Assembly: GCA_026129765.1 (NCBI GenBank)
Contig: JAHCHP010000006.1
Span: 62,001 to 126,000, forward strand
Direction: 5' to 3'
DNA: 64,000 nt
From: Fimbriimonadia bacterium
Lineage (GTDB): Bacteria > Armatimonadota > Fimbriimonadia > Fimbriimonadales > GBS-DC
In this document: in pieces, positions 23,363-31,852 of the stretch
Layout of the letters: every line of letters starts with the position of its first letter
How positions within the stretch are numbered: the stretch's first letter is position 1
Notes under the pieces: generated by a model
What the model saw: only the letters and a program-made list of their open reading frames with translations
What the model was told of the DNA's origin: nothing
The model's database searches: none
Translations under genes and position numbers: made by a program

Positions 23363-24037
23363 TTAGGTTTGAACCCACTGTTGGAGGGTCGCTTTGGCGC
23401 GCCACCGGAGCTGGCGGGCGGACGCGAGGGAAGTCTGAAGTTTTTCTGCCAATTCGCTGTCGGTCAACGGCGCGTGGCTCAATAGCGGTTCAATTGCTAA
23501 CTGGGTTGCAGACACGAGCTTCTGCTTAGCCTGAGGATTCAATCGCTCGTAGATTTCATTGGCAATATCTGAATCTAAATGCAGCAGCCAAGCCACTGCC
23601 TGCCGGGAAGGCAGCATGGACAGCGCCATAACCGCGCGTTCGAGACAAAGCCCTCTGTCCAAGTGGTCAATAATCTGTTCAGAGAGGTCTTCTGCTGTTA
23701 AGTCGGTCTCCCAACCGGGGGGCATGCGGCTGAAAGGAACGCTATGACGGGTATGCGCTGAACGCAAAACATCGACGCAAGCGTCATGCGAGACCCGTTT
23801 GACAAATGCCATGAGCTGGGGTATCCAACCCTCCGAGGGAATGGGATTCTCAAAAGATAGCAGCGCGACTCGCGCTCGCATATAAACATCCTGGATGTCT
23901 TCCTCAAAAGTCGGCAGCGAACCTATGGTCTGTTTCGCGATCCGCTCCACCGAGGGTTGCGCCAAGGTCCATAACAACTGCTGCCGCGAGTCCATCACCC
24001 GCTCCGATTCTGCGTCGGTTTCATTAGTCAACATCAT
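23363..24037 (-). CDS. ECF-like RNA polymerase sigma factor
   Basis: A 224-aa protein. Region 2 is PTFEEDIQDVYMRARVALLSF then FVKRVSHDACVDVLRSAHTRH. The C-terminal helix-turn-helix is LTDSELAEKLQTSLASARQL then RWRAKATLQQWV. The linker contains ALSMLPSRQAVAWLLHLDSD in place of the canonical LPxxxRxxxxL pattern, so it is divergent. Directly upstream of the dockerin-protein gene, which it may co-express or control. A TATAAT at 24099-24104 (minus) lies 61 nt before the ATG. Confidence 0.72.
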   Translation of the reverse strand: MMLTNETDAESERVMDSRQQLLWTLAQPSVERIAKQTIGSLPTFEEDIQDVYMRARVALLSFENPIPSEGWIPQLMAFVKRVSHDACVDVLRSAHTRHSVPFSRMPPGWETDLTAEDLSEQIIDHLDRGLCLERAVMALSMLPSRQAVAWLLHLDSDIANEIYERLNPQAKQKLVSATQLAIEPLLSHAPLTDSELAEKLQTSLASARQLRWRAKATLQQWVQT

Positions 24038-24646
24038 TTTTGTAAGGTTTTTTGTTTCTTAAATCTGCCAAAAAAACACAAAATTTATCTTGTCTTTGAT
24101 TATAACATGTTTTGGGGATTTACAGAATAGAAATAGGTGAAAAATCGAAAAATGTAGTTGATAGGAAGAATAGAGATTGTTTGCGCCGCCGCATCCCTCT
24201 ATGCTGACAGGCTGTCATATTCGTCATTCCTGCGAATGCGGGAAGGCATGCCTTGCTCAAAGCAACCGTAGACCCATTCTCTGTGCTCAGAGTGACAGTG
24301 TCTGTATCATGCCGAACCTAGCTGAGGCATCTGCAATTGACGTTTTGAGAAACCTTTTCTGTGGAGGGGGTGCTTTGTTACTCTTTCCCATGTCCGTCAA
24401 CTTAAGAAGTAGTGTGAGGCAAAAGCCCTTCAGAATCGATCTAAAGCAGCATTTTCGTTATTCCCACGAACGCGGAATATCAACAAACTGAGTGTCGCGA
24501 TCGTGAGTATTTTAGGAAAGTGGAGGAGTCCTATTGTCCCTTTAGGAACGAGAAGATGCCTTCAGTGAACGGACACAGGATGAGTTTACAACGAGCCTCG
24601 AAAAGGGCATTCAATATCAAAGTGTTATCCTTATAAATCATTGATA
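24038..24646. repeat. Intergenic region with two interspersed repeat remnants
   Basis: Holds the -10 of the sigma gene (24099-24104, minus), a GTCATTCCTGCGAATGCGGG element (24223-24242), a degenerate GTAGACCCATTCTCTGTGCT element (24268-24300), and a decayed copy of the first type near 24460. I see no gene. Confidence 0.6.
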
Positions 24647-24675
24647 TTGACATTGCGAAAAATTCGTGGTATAAT
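24647..24675 (+). promoter_or_regulatory. Perfect consensus sigma-70 promoter with a long leader
   Basis: TTGACA (24647-24652), exactly 17 nt, TATAAT (24670-24675). The predicted transcript would have a leader of about 240 nt before the ATG at 24926, with RBS AGGAGGG at 24911-24917. No known riboswitch was recognised in the leader. Confidence 0.8.
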
Positions 24676-24925
24676 ATTAGAAAACAAACTAATCCAAGTT
24701 TGCTGCCAGATATTGAATGTGCATTGAAGCGGAACTGTCGCTCTTGTCCAGTGCAATCAAGTGCTCATATTAATGATCGCTCAATCTCAAAGATTGGAAG
24801 ATTGTGTCAATGAATGGAGTTGAACAAGAATCTATTGATGTGTTGTGACTGTCAGGTAAATCGGTGTTGAAAATCCTTTGTTCACACGCAGCATGGTCAG
24901 AAAGGGTAGTAGGAGGGTAATGACA

Positions 24926-27900
24926 ATGGTAAAACGGTCATTTGCTTCACTCTTGAGGTTGTCCTTTGCATATCGCTTAGGACTCGTTATTGGCTGGTTT
25001 ATGAGTTCTTCTATCTCACCCAATGCCCAAACATTTACATTGATTGAGCCGCCCTTAGGCTATGAAAACTACAGCAGTTCACAAGGGGTTTCCGCGGATG
25101 GGGCGGCGATCCCCTTAGCGGCTCAACACAACTCAACCGGGCATTACAGAGGCTTCCTTTGGACTCGTCATGGCGGCTTGCAGGATTTGGGATTACCAAA
25201 TGACGTGGTTCATAGCGTTCCTTATGCCATTTCATCGGATGGATCAACTGTAGTAGGTCTTCTTAGCGCTTCATCGATCAACGTGGGTTTCCCGGGCACC
25301 TCTTTCCGCTGGACAGCGACTCAAGGTATGCAAAATCTTGGTAATTTTGGTTATCTCAAAAGTCATGCGATCAGCGTTTCAAGAGATGGAACCATCCTAT
25401 GCGGTACTTTGAACGATTGGCAAAAGGCATTTTTTTGGTCGCTTCAAAATGGTTTTCAAATCTTGGATTCAATCGGATATTCGTATACTTATGCGAATGC
25501 CATATCAGAAGATGGCACTGTTGTAGTTGGTGCTGGGATGATTGGAGGCTATGAAAGAGCGACGCGTTGGCGATTGAACTATGGCGGCGCAATAGAGAAT
25601 CTTGGTTTTTTGCCCGGTGGGAACTTTTGGAGTTCCGCCCGAGGGGTTTCTTCTGATGGCACGTTCATCGTTGGAGGGGCATTAAATGCTGCATCTCAGG
25701 GTCGGGCTTTTAGGTTCGCTTCAATGGTACCTCCATTCGGCATGCAAGATTTGGGCGCGCTGCCGGGATTGCCTCATTCACTTGCGGAGTCTGTGACTGA
25801 AGACGGCTCATGTGTTGTCGGAATCGCATACCAATCAGGGGCTCCTCTTAGCTCACATCGGGCATTCATTTGGACCGAAGACGATGGAATGAGGGATATG
25901 AATGAGGCTTTCTCTTCTATCGTTCCTAATGGTTGGACTTTGGTGGCGGCAAAAGCTATATCAGCTGATGGTCGGTACATTGCAGGGACTGCCTATCAAG
26001 CAGCAACTCAACGATACAAGGGGTTCGTAATCGGCACTAACTTTTTAGGTGTAGGTAATGCAACCATAGACGCCTCCCCGCTCGCTGTTCCGGCGAATAA
26101 TTCCTCAATTTCCACAATCACTTTGACCTATAAACGCTCAAGTGGAAACCCCATTTCCGGGCGTACGATTCGATTCACAAGTCGTCGTGGAGGGATAGAC
26201 ACTTTTTCGACCGCCACTGTTGTAACCAATGCGCAGGGACAGGCTTCCGTGACGGTTCGTTCCGGCACCATAGGTGAAGCGATTATCAATTGTCGGGATG
26301 AGACAGTGGGACAGGACTTGGCTGCAGAGCAGATGATTCGTTTCTTTGATCCGAACAGCACATCGCCCATTCTTGAATCGGTCAAGGCTTTGGTACATGG
26401 TCCCTTCTTGAGTGGCGTGGATGTAGAGAATTCGTTTACGGCTCGTGTTGCCACTTGGGGAGCAGAAGCAGGTCCAGGCAGAATCGAGTTTCGCTTGAAC
26501 AATCAGGTCTTCTCCGTTCCCACAAATACAATGGAGGCGTCCAAAGCATTCAATATGGGGCGGGATTTAATTTCGGACACATGCTTGACAAATAACGATT
26601 TGGTTGTTGTTGCCATTAATAATAGAGGCGAAGTCTCCATCCCCAATGTGCGAACACTTAGAAGTGTAGATCCACCCAGTTGGATGCGGGAAGCAGGCAT
26701 TGTTTCTTCCGTGCAAGGGGTGGGATTCGAGAAAACAGTCCAGTTCTCGGTTCAATACTGTTTTCCTCAGGTCGACATTGATGCGACCGCGACCGTTCCC
26801 AATTGGGTCCCTGCTGTAGGAGGGAAAACCGGAGGCGTCATCAAAAAAACGTGTGCAAGCATTCAAATTGCCGGAGGCAAAATGACTGCCGCTGTTGGAG
26901 GTGGCGCGAAATTGTTTATTGCAGAGCGCAGCGGGGAATTCGCTGCTTCTGGTTCTATCGGTTTTTGTATCTGTCCGATCAAAATGCGCGATGCACAGGT
27001 CAATGTATCTGGTAGTTTAAGTTTTTCTACTCCTCCTCTTCAATGGCCGCCCGCCTCACCGCTGCCTTTGGTTAAGTTGGAGGCTGCGCTAAAACCGGAA
27101 ATAGGCGTTCAAGTTGGTTTACAGGAGGGAGATGGTGAATGCGACCTTGATTCGCCGCGGGGATCATGGTGGTTTCAACCGGTCCAAGGTTTCTTTAGAC
27201 CTACTTTGGAAGGCACTTTGAAGGTAGGACAAGATTATGCTGTTTCAGGAACAGGCTCAGCAGGAATAAGTGGAGGAATAAAAGTTCAAATTCCGGGAAA
27301 TCATCAGAACTACTGTCTGTCACCTTATATATCCGAACTAAAAGGGACATTATTTGCAAAACTGACTCTATGCCTTTTTGCGCTGTGCAGGGAATCCACA
27401 TGGCAATGGGATTTCTGGAACTGCCCCCCCAGCTTACACGGTTTCAATCAACCTTACCATGAGCGGCTTGGGATTTGGAAAAAAGATGAAAGGAAGTATC
27501 TGAATACGCCATCAGGATATATGCGTCTCGGTGAGTTTCATTCACAAGGGGGAACAAGTAATGAGCAAATGGTTGTTCAGAATATGTATCCTCATGCTTT
27601 TCCTTCATTAGCAACTCGTTCACCTGAGGCGATCATCGTCTATTCTTATGATGGGGGCGATGAGACTAATCAGTTTGATCTTCAGATAGGCGCGCTCCAC
27701 TTCAATGGGAGTGAATGGCAGTTCTTGCCAAGTATTACCGAAACAATCTACCCTAATTTGTTGCCATATGTGCTTTATGATACGAGTGGCAAGCCGGTAT
27801 GTGTGTGGGTAGGCGCGCCAAATTCGACTGGAACCGAAACTGAGCCCAGTCAATTTTTGCCTTCTATGGAAATCATGTGGTCTCAGTACTCAGATGGCAC

Positions 27901-30190
27901 GTGGTCGACTCCCCAGTCATTGACGAATAACAACTATATAGACACAAAACCTCTTTTGATTCAAGGTGAAGACGGAGTTTTAACCGCGCTTTGGATTTCT
28001 CAACCCGGCAATCAGTTTCCTACCATTCCAGGAGAGAATGTGAATCTATCTTGTGAACTTTGGGCTGCCGACTGGAATGGGAATGGCTTCAATGCTCCAT
28101 ATCTTTTAGCATTGGACTTACCGATTATGGTCACGCCCGCGGGTTTACGATTAGCCGATGGCAGCCTGTTGTTGGCGTTAAACACCGATCATGATATGCT
28201 CTCGAATACTACCACAGACAGAGAACTAACCTTGATGCACTGGTTCACCGGCAACGCAAACTTTACTCGCCTCACCCAGGACGCGTTCACTGATACAAAT
28301 CCTAAACTTGTCTGGTTAAGCAATGGGGAAGCGCATTTAGTTTGGGCGAAACAGCAAATCCCTATCGAGGAAGGAGCGCTGGGAGAAGTAGCCGATGAAC
28401 TCTGGCATCAAAAGGTTTATCCGGCTCAAGGAATTGCAAGCAAGGTGAATGACACTCCCGCCATTACTGACCTGCAGGTTCACAAAGACGACTGTGGGAA
28501 TCCTGTAGCTCTTTGGACGACCGTGTCCAAGGACGGAAATGATATTTACTATGCTCTTTATCAAGCCAATCGGGATACTTGGACGGCTCCACAGCAACTC
28601 ACTCGTGATCGTGCAACTGAGTCGATGCTAACAATCGGAATGCTTAACAACCGCATTTTGGCTGCTTATTTGAAATCAGAAGGCAATTTACAAGATGTGG
28701 AACAAGAAATGCCCGATGGAACCTTTAAGGTGGTCAGAATGATGGTTTATGGCGAACCTGACCTCTATACCTTGCAACACTCCCCCTTCACCGATCTGAA
28801 AATCTCCGATATAAGGTTGGATGGAGACTCACTGCCTGGAGCAACCATACAACTGGACGTAGATGTGAGTTGTTTGGGGGATTCAGACACTTCAACAGTT
28901 GTTGCTTTTTATGATGTTAATCCAGAACAAGGAGGGGCTCCTTTCCATAGCGAAACGAGGATGTTGCGAGCGGGCACCCAAGAGACGTTCACAACCAATT
29001 ACACTTTGCCTCAGTCCCATATAACCAGTTCAATCTATGCGATGGTAGATCCCACGAATAGTGTTGATGAGTCTGATGAAGAGAACAACCTCTCCTCCTT
29101 AACAATCTGGGCGCCAGACCTTCTTGCACTCGCGCCAGAAGTAGAACAGTATCTCTCGACTGGCGCTATTAGAATGCTTGTAGGCATCCGAAACCAGTCT
29201 TCGGTTTCCCCTGAAGGCGAAGTCGCTTGGCAACTACGAAAAGATAATCCCAACACCGGCAGCCTTATCGCTGAGGAAATTGTGGAAATACCTTCCACCG
29301 GTCACACAAAGGTGATGAGTGTTGTTTGGGACCCTGGATCGGTCAATCCTGGACGCTACTCAGTCTACCTTAAAGTGGATAGCCTCAATCAATTGGAAGA
29401 AGAAGATGAGCAGAACAATACCAGTGTCGTAGAGATTGCCTTACTCCCTGACCTTACCTTCAGCTCTTTTCAGAGTCATTTGACAGTGGGAACTGGAGGA
29501 GTTGCAACAGTGCAAACGATCCTCCAAAATCTTGGATGGGCGAATGCAGAGAACGTTGTTGTACAAGTTTTGAATGGACCTCCAGGAATAGGAACTGTCC
29601 TTGCAAGCTCAACCGTGCCGAACCTTAACCGATTCGAAAATGTGCCGCTTGAGTTCAATGTTTCACTTGCGAATATGAGTGGATCGATTTGGCTCGTGAC
29701 AAATACGAATGGCAGCATTGATGAGGTGCGGTTCGACAACAATCACATTGTCCTGCTCAGCCCATTGAGTGTGAGCGGTAGGCTTGTTTTCAACGATTAT
29801 GTCGGAACTCCGATTTCCCAAGCGACGATTGAGTTCCGTCACCCAGGACAGACCGAAGCGTTCGGTGCTTACACTGTTTCGCTGGAAGCAGATGGATCTT
29901 TTGTTCTACCCGCTCCCTATGGCTTGTTTGATTTATCGGTCAAAATCCATCCTTGGTTGAGACAATCGTTCAGCGTTGATACCACCAACGGGAGTGTATC
30001 AGGGTTGGTATTTGATCTGATTAACGGAGATGTAAACGGGGACGATTGTATTGATGACATCGATCTGTTAGCGATTCTGTTCGCATTCGGACAGACCGGG
30101 GAGAACTTATCGGGAGACTTAAATGGAGATGGTAGCATAGACGATACAGACCTGTTACTGGTCTTGTTCAACTTTAGCAGGGGATGCTGA
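24926..30190 (+). CDS. Very large exported multidomain protein (HAF repeats, Big-1, CARDB, dockerin-like C-terminus)
   Basis: A 1754-aa protein with a signal peptide in the first about 35 residues. HAF-type repeats fill about 40-380 (alternating SSDGSTVVG, SEDGTVVVGA and SADGRYIAG with RAFIWTEDDG, LGALPGLPHS). An invasin Big-1-like Ig domain follows (SPLAVPANNSS...TNAQGQASVTV). A cysteine-containing central region comes next, then WD/beta-propeller-like segments with repeated WSxxDGTW. CARDB-like modules (LPDLTFSSFQS, EEDEQNNTSVVEIALL) precede a SpaA-like segment and two dockerin-like repeats (GDVNGDDCIDDIDLLAILF, GDLNGDGSIDDTDLLLVLF). Probably cell-surface or released; ligand unknown. Start ATG 24926 is 8 nt after AGGAGGG; earlier ATGs lack a binding site. 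Confidence 0.8.
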   Translation: MVKRSFASLLRLSFAYRLGLVIGWFMSSSISPNAQTFTLIEPPLGYENYSSSQGVSADGAAIPLAAQHNSTGHYRGFLWTRHGGLQDLGLPNDVVHSVPYAISSDGSTVVGLLSASSINVGFPGTSFRWTATQGMQNLGNFGYLKSHAISVSRDGTILCGTLNDWQKAFFWSLQNGFQILDSIGYSYTYANAISEDGTVVVGAGMIGGYERATRWRLNYGGAIENLGFLPGGNFWSSARGVSSDGTFIVGGALNAASQGRAFRFASMVPPFGMQDLGALPGLPHSLAESVTEDGSCVVGIAYQSGAPLSSHRAFIWTEDDGMRDMNEAFSSIVPNGWTLVAAKAISADGRYIAGTAYQAATQRYKGFVIGTNFLGVGNATIDASPLAVPANNSSISTITLTYKRSSGNPISGRTIRFTSRRGGIDTFSTATVVTNAQGQASVTVRSGTIGEAIINCRDETVGQDLAAEQMIRFFDPNSTSPILESVKALVHGPFLSGVDVENSFTARVATWGAEAGPGRIEFRLNNQVFSVPTNTMEASKAFNMGRDLISDTCLTNNDLVVVAINNRGEVSIPNVRTLRSVDPPSWMREAGIVSSVQGVGFEKTVQFSVQYCFPQVDIDATATVPNWVPAVGGKTGGVIKKTCASIQIAGGKMTAAVGGGAKLFIAERSGEFAASGSIGFCICPIKMRDAQVNVSGSLSFSTPPLQWPPASPLPLVKLEAALKPEIGVQVGLQEGDGECDLDSPRGSWWFQPVQGFFRPTLEGTLKVGQDYAVSGTGSAGISGGIKVQIPGNHQNYCLSPYISELKGTLFAKLTLCLFALCRESTWQWDFWNCPPSLHGFNQPYHERLGIWKKDERKYLNTPSGYMRLGEFHSQGGTSNEQMVVQNMYPHAFPSLATRSPEAIIVYSYDGGDETNQFDLQIGALHFNGSEWQFLPSITETIYPNLLPYVLYDTSGKPVCVWVGAPNSTGTETEPSQFLPSMEIMWSQYSDGTWSTPQSLTNNNYIDTKPLLIQGEDGVLTALWISQPGNQFPTIPGENVNLSCELWAADWNGNGFNAPYLLALDLPIMVTPAGLRLADGSLLLALNTDHDMLSNTTTDRELTLMHWFTGNANFTRLTQDAFTDTNPKLVWLSNGEAHLVWAKQQIPIEEGALGEVADELWHQKVYPAQGIASKVNDTPAITDLQVHKDDCGNPVALWTTVSKDGNDIYYALYQANRDTWTAPQQLTRDRATESMLTIGMLNNRILAAYLKSEGNLQDVEQEMPDGTFKVVRMMVYGEPDLYTLQHSPFTDLKISDIRLDGDSLPGATIQLDVDVSCLGDSDTSTVVAFYDVNPEQGGAPFHSETRMLRAGTQETFTTNYTLPQSHITSSIYAMVDPTNSVDESDEENNLSSLTIWAPDLLALAPEVEQYLSTGAIRMLVGIRNQSSVSPEGEVAWQLRKDNPNTGSLIAEEIVEIPSTGHTKVMSVVWDPGSVNPGRYSVYLKVDSLNQLEEEDEQNNTSVVEIALLPDLTFSSFQSHLTVGTGGVATVQTILQNLGWANAENVVVQVLNGPPGIGTVLASSTVPNLNRFENVPLEFNVSLANMSGSIWLVTNTNGSIDEVRFDNNHIVLLSPLSVSGRLVFNDYVGTPISQATIEFRHPGQTEAFGAYTVSLEADGSFVLPAPYGLFDLSVKIHPWLRQSFSVDTTNGSVSGLVFDLINGDVNGDDCIDDIDLLAILFAFGQTGENLSGDLNGDGSIDDTDLLLVLFNFSRGC

Positions 30191-30211
30191 AGCAATATCA
30201 GTCCCGAAAAC

Positions 30212-30255
30212 AATCCCAAAAGCGGGTAAGTAATACTTTTACCGCTTTTGGGATT
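30212..30255. terminator. Strong convergent hairpin
   Basis: Perfect 14-bp inverted repeat (AATCCCAAAAGCGG with CCGCTTTTGGGATT) with additional pairing in the loop, between the convergent ends of the large exported protein gene and the peptidase gene. Probably a bidirectional terminator. Confidence 0.75.
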
Positions 30256-30263
30256 AAAGTGAA

Positions 30264-31352
30264 TTACTTTCGACCGCTCCAGTCGAAAGCCATCAACTCG
30301 CGGGGCGACTGGGATAACACTTCGCAGCCTGTTTCGGTGATCAGCACATCATCCTCGATGCGTACACCGCCGAAACCTGGAATGTAGACCCCCGGTTCCA
30401 CCGTGACCACCATACCGGGCTTCAAAAGATTCTCCTCGCGCTGGGAAAAACCGGAACCATCATGCACCGTTAAGCCAATTGAGTGGCCCAATCCATGCCC
30501 GAAGTAATCTGCCAAATCATATTTGCCCAACGTTTCGCGCGCAATCGTGTCGATTTCCTTGCCCTTTTTGCCGGGCTGGATGGCGGCAATCGCAGTCTCC
30601 AACGCTTCCAAAACCGCGCCATAGATTTGGCGATGTCGTTCCGTTGGGGTTCCGATGACCACCGTGCGTGTGATATCGGAACAGTAGCCTTGATAACGCG
30701 CTCCGAAATCCATCGTGACAAAGTCGCCTTCCGCCAACCGCTTTTCAGTCGGTCGTCCGTGGGGATACGCGCTTCTTTCACCGGAAACGACCAGCGTCTC
30801 AAAGGCAGGGTACGCGCCGTTCCGCCGCATAAAGAAATCTAACTCCATCGCGATATCCCATTCTACCGCCTCGGGCTGCAACAACCGCTGGATATGCTCG
30901 AAGGCGGCATCGGCGATTCCAACCGCATGGCGCAAGGTCGCGATCTCTTCGGGTGTCTTGATCAACCGAAAGGGTTCCGCAGTTTCTTTTTTCGGCACTA
31001 ATGTGACTCCTTCCAACTTCTCTTGCAATGTGTTCGCAAACTGATGAGTGACCTGGTTCGCCTCGATGCCCAATCGCTGGGGATTCAATGCTTTCAAGGC
31101 ATCGAACAGCGTACCTTGCGCATCTTTCAAATCGGTTTGGCGGAAAGATAAATCGGGACACTCGGAGCGGACTTGATTGGTATAAATCCCGCTGGTGATG
31201 AATAAAGTCTGCTGGGGATGAACGATCAGCCATCCAAACGAGCCGGTGAAGCCGGTCAGATAGCGGATGTTCGTCATATTAGTAATAAGTAAGGTATCGA
31301 TAGGATGGTCTTTATCTTCAAAGACGGGTTGTAAACGATCATACAGATTCAC
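30264..31352 (-). CDS. pepQ: Xaa-Pro peptidase (M24 family)
   Basis: A 362-aa creatinase-N/pita-bread metallopeptidase. Metal ligands are visible in VTMDFGARYQGYCSDITRT (two Asp), GHGLGHSIGLTVHDG (His), VTVEPGVYIPG (Glu) and GVRIEDDVLI (Glu). The N-terminal domain carries TLLITNMTNIRYLTGFTGS. It releases N-terminal residues linked to proline, or cleaves Xaa-Pro dipeptides (pepP and pepQ are not separable from sequence alone). It overlaps aroQ by 14 nt, an arrangement common near efp/accB in many phyla, though those are not downstream here. Confidence 0.92.
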   Translation of the reverse strand: MNLYDRLQPVFEDKDHPIDTLLITNMTNIRYLTGFTGSFGWLIVHPQQTLFITSGIYTNQVRSECPDLSFRQTDLKDAQGTLFDALKALNPQRLGIEANQVTHQFANTLQEKLEGVTLVPKKETAEPFRLIKTPEEIATLRHAVGIADAAFEHIQRLLQPEAVEWDIAMELDFFMRRNGAYPAFETLVVSGERSAYPHGRPTEKRLAEGDFVTMDFGARYQGYCSDITRTVVIGTPTERHRQIYGAVLEALETAIAAIQPGKKGKEIDTIARETLGKYDLADYFGHGLGHSIGLTVHDGSGFSQREENLLKPGMVVTVEPGVYIPGFGGVRIEDDVLITETGCEVLSQSPRELMAFDWSGRK

Positions 31353-31794
31353 GGGATGTCTCCTCCAATATCATTTTTAGCGCATGTAATCCCAGCAGGT
31401 AGCTGTTGAAACCAAAGCCGCAGATCTGTCCCGCGCAGACGGGCGCAATGACCGAGCGATGTCGGAACTCTTCCCGCGCATGCACATTGGACAGGTGAAC
31501 TTCAATCACAGGAATGGCGATGGCAGCGACCGCATCGCGCAGCGCATAGCTATAGTGGGTATACGCGCCCGGATTAAAGATCACGCCGTCAAACGAAAGC
31601 CGCACCGCATGCAGATGGTCGATGAGCGCGCCTTCGCTGTTCGATTGGCGGTTTTCTGCCTGCATGCCCAGCGATTGCGCGGCGTGTTCAATCTGCTGGC
31701 ACAGCGAGTTGAAATCTGCCGACCCGTAGGTCTCAGGTTCGCGCTCTCCCAAAAGTTGGAGGTTCGGTCCGTGCAGCACAAGCACATTCCACAT
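31339..31794 (-). CDS. aroQ: 3-dehydroquinate dehydratase, type II
   Basis: A 151-aa enzyme of the shikimate pathway. Signatures: VLVLHGPNLQLLGEREPETYG (with the catalytic Tyr), RQSNSEGALIDHLHAV, FNPGAYTHYSYALRDA and EVHLSNVHAREEFRHRS. Normal length for the dodecameric type II enzyme. Its ATG is only 6 nt from a TATAAT, so the mRNA is probably leaderless. Confidence 0.96.
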   Translation of the reverse strand: MWNVLVLHGPNLQLLGEREPETYGSADFNSLCQQIEHAAQSLGMQAENRQSNSEGALIDHLHAVRLSFDGVIFNPGAYTHYSYALRDAVAAIAIPVIEVHLSNVHAREEFRHRSVIAPVCAGQICGFGFNSYLLGLHALKMILEETSRESV

Positions 31795-31800
31795 GTCAAA

Positions 31801-31806
31801 ATTATA
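31801..31806 (-). promoter_or_regulatory. -10 element of leaderless aroQ transcript
   Basis: CAGGTATAAT on the minus strand, 6 nt before ATG 31794. No Shine-Dalgarno. Confidence 0.55.
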
Positions 31807-31852
31807 CCTGTCGCTGTGAATCGGCTATTATCTTATGTTTAGTGGGGGAGAT

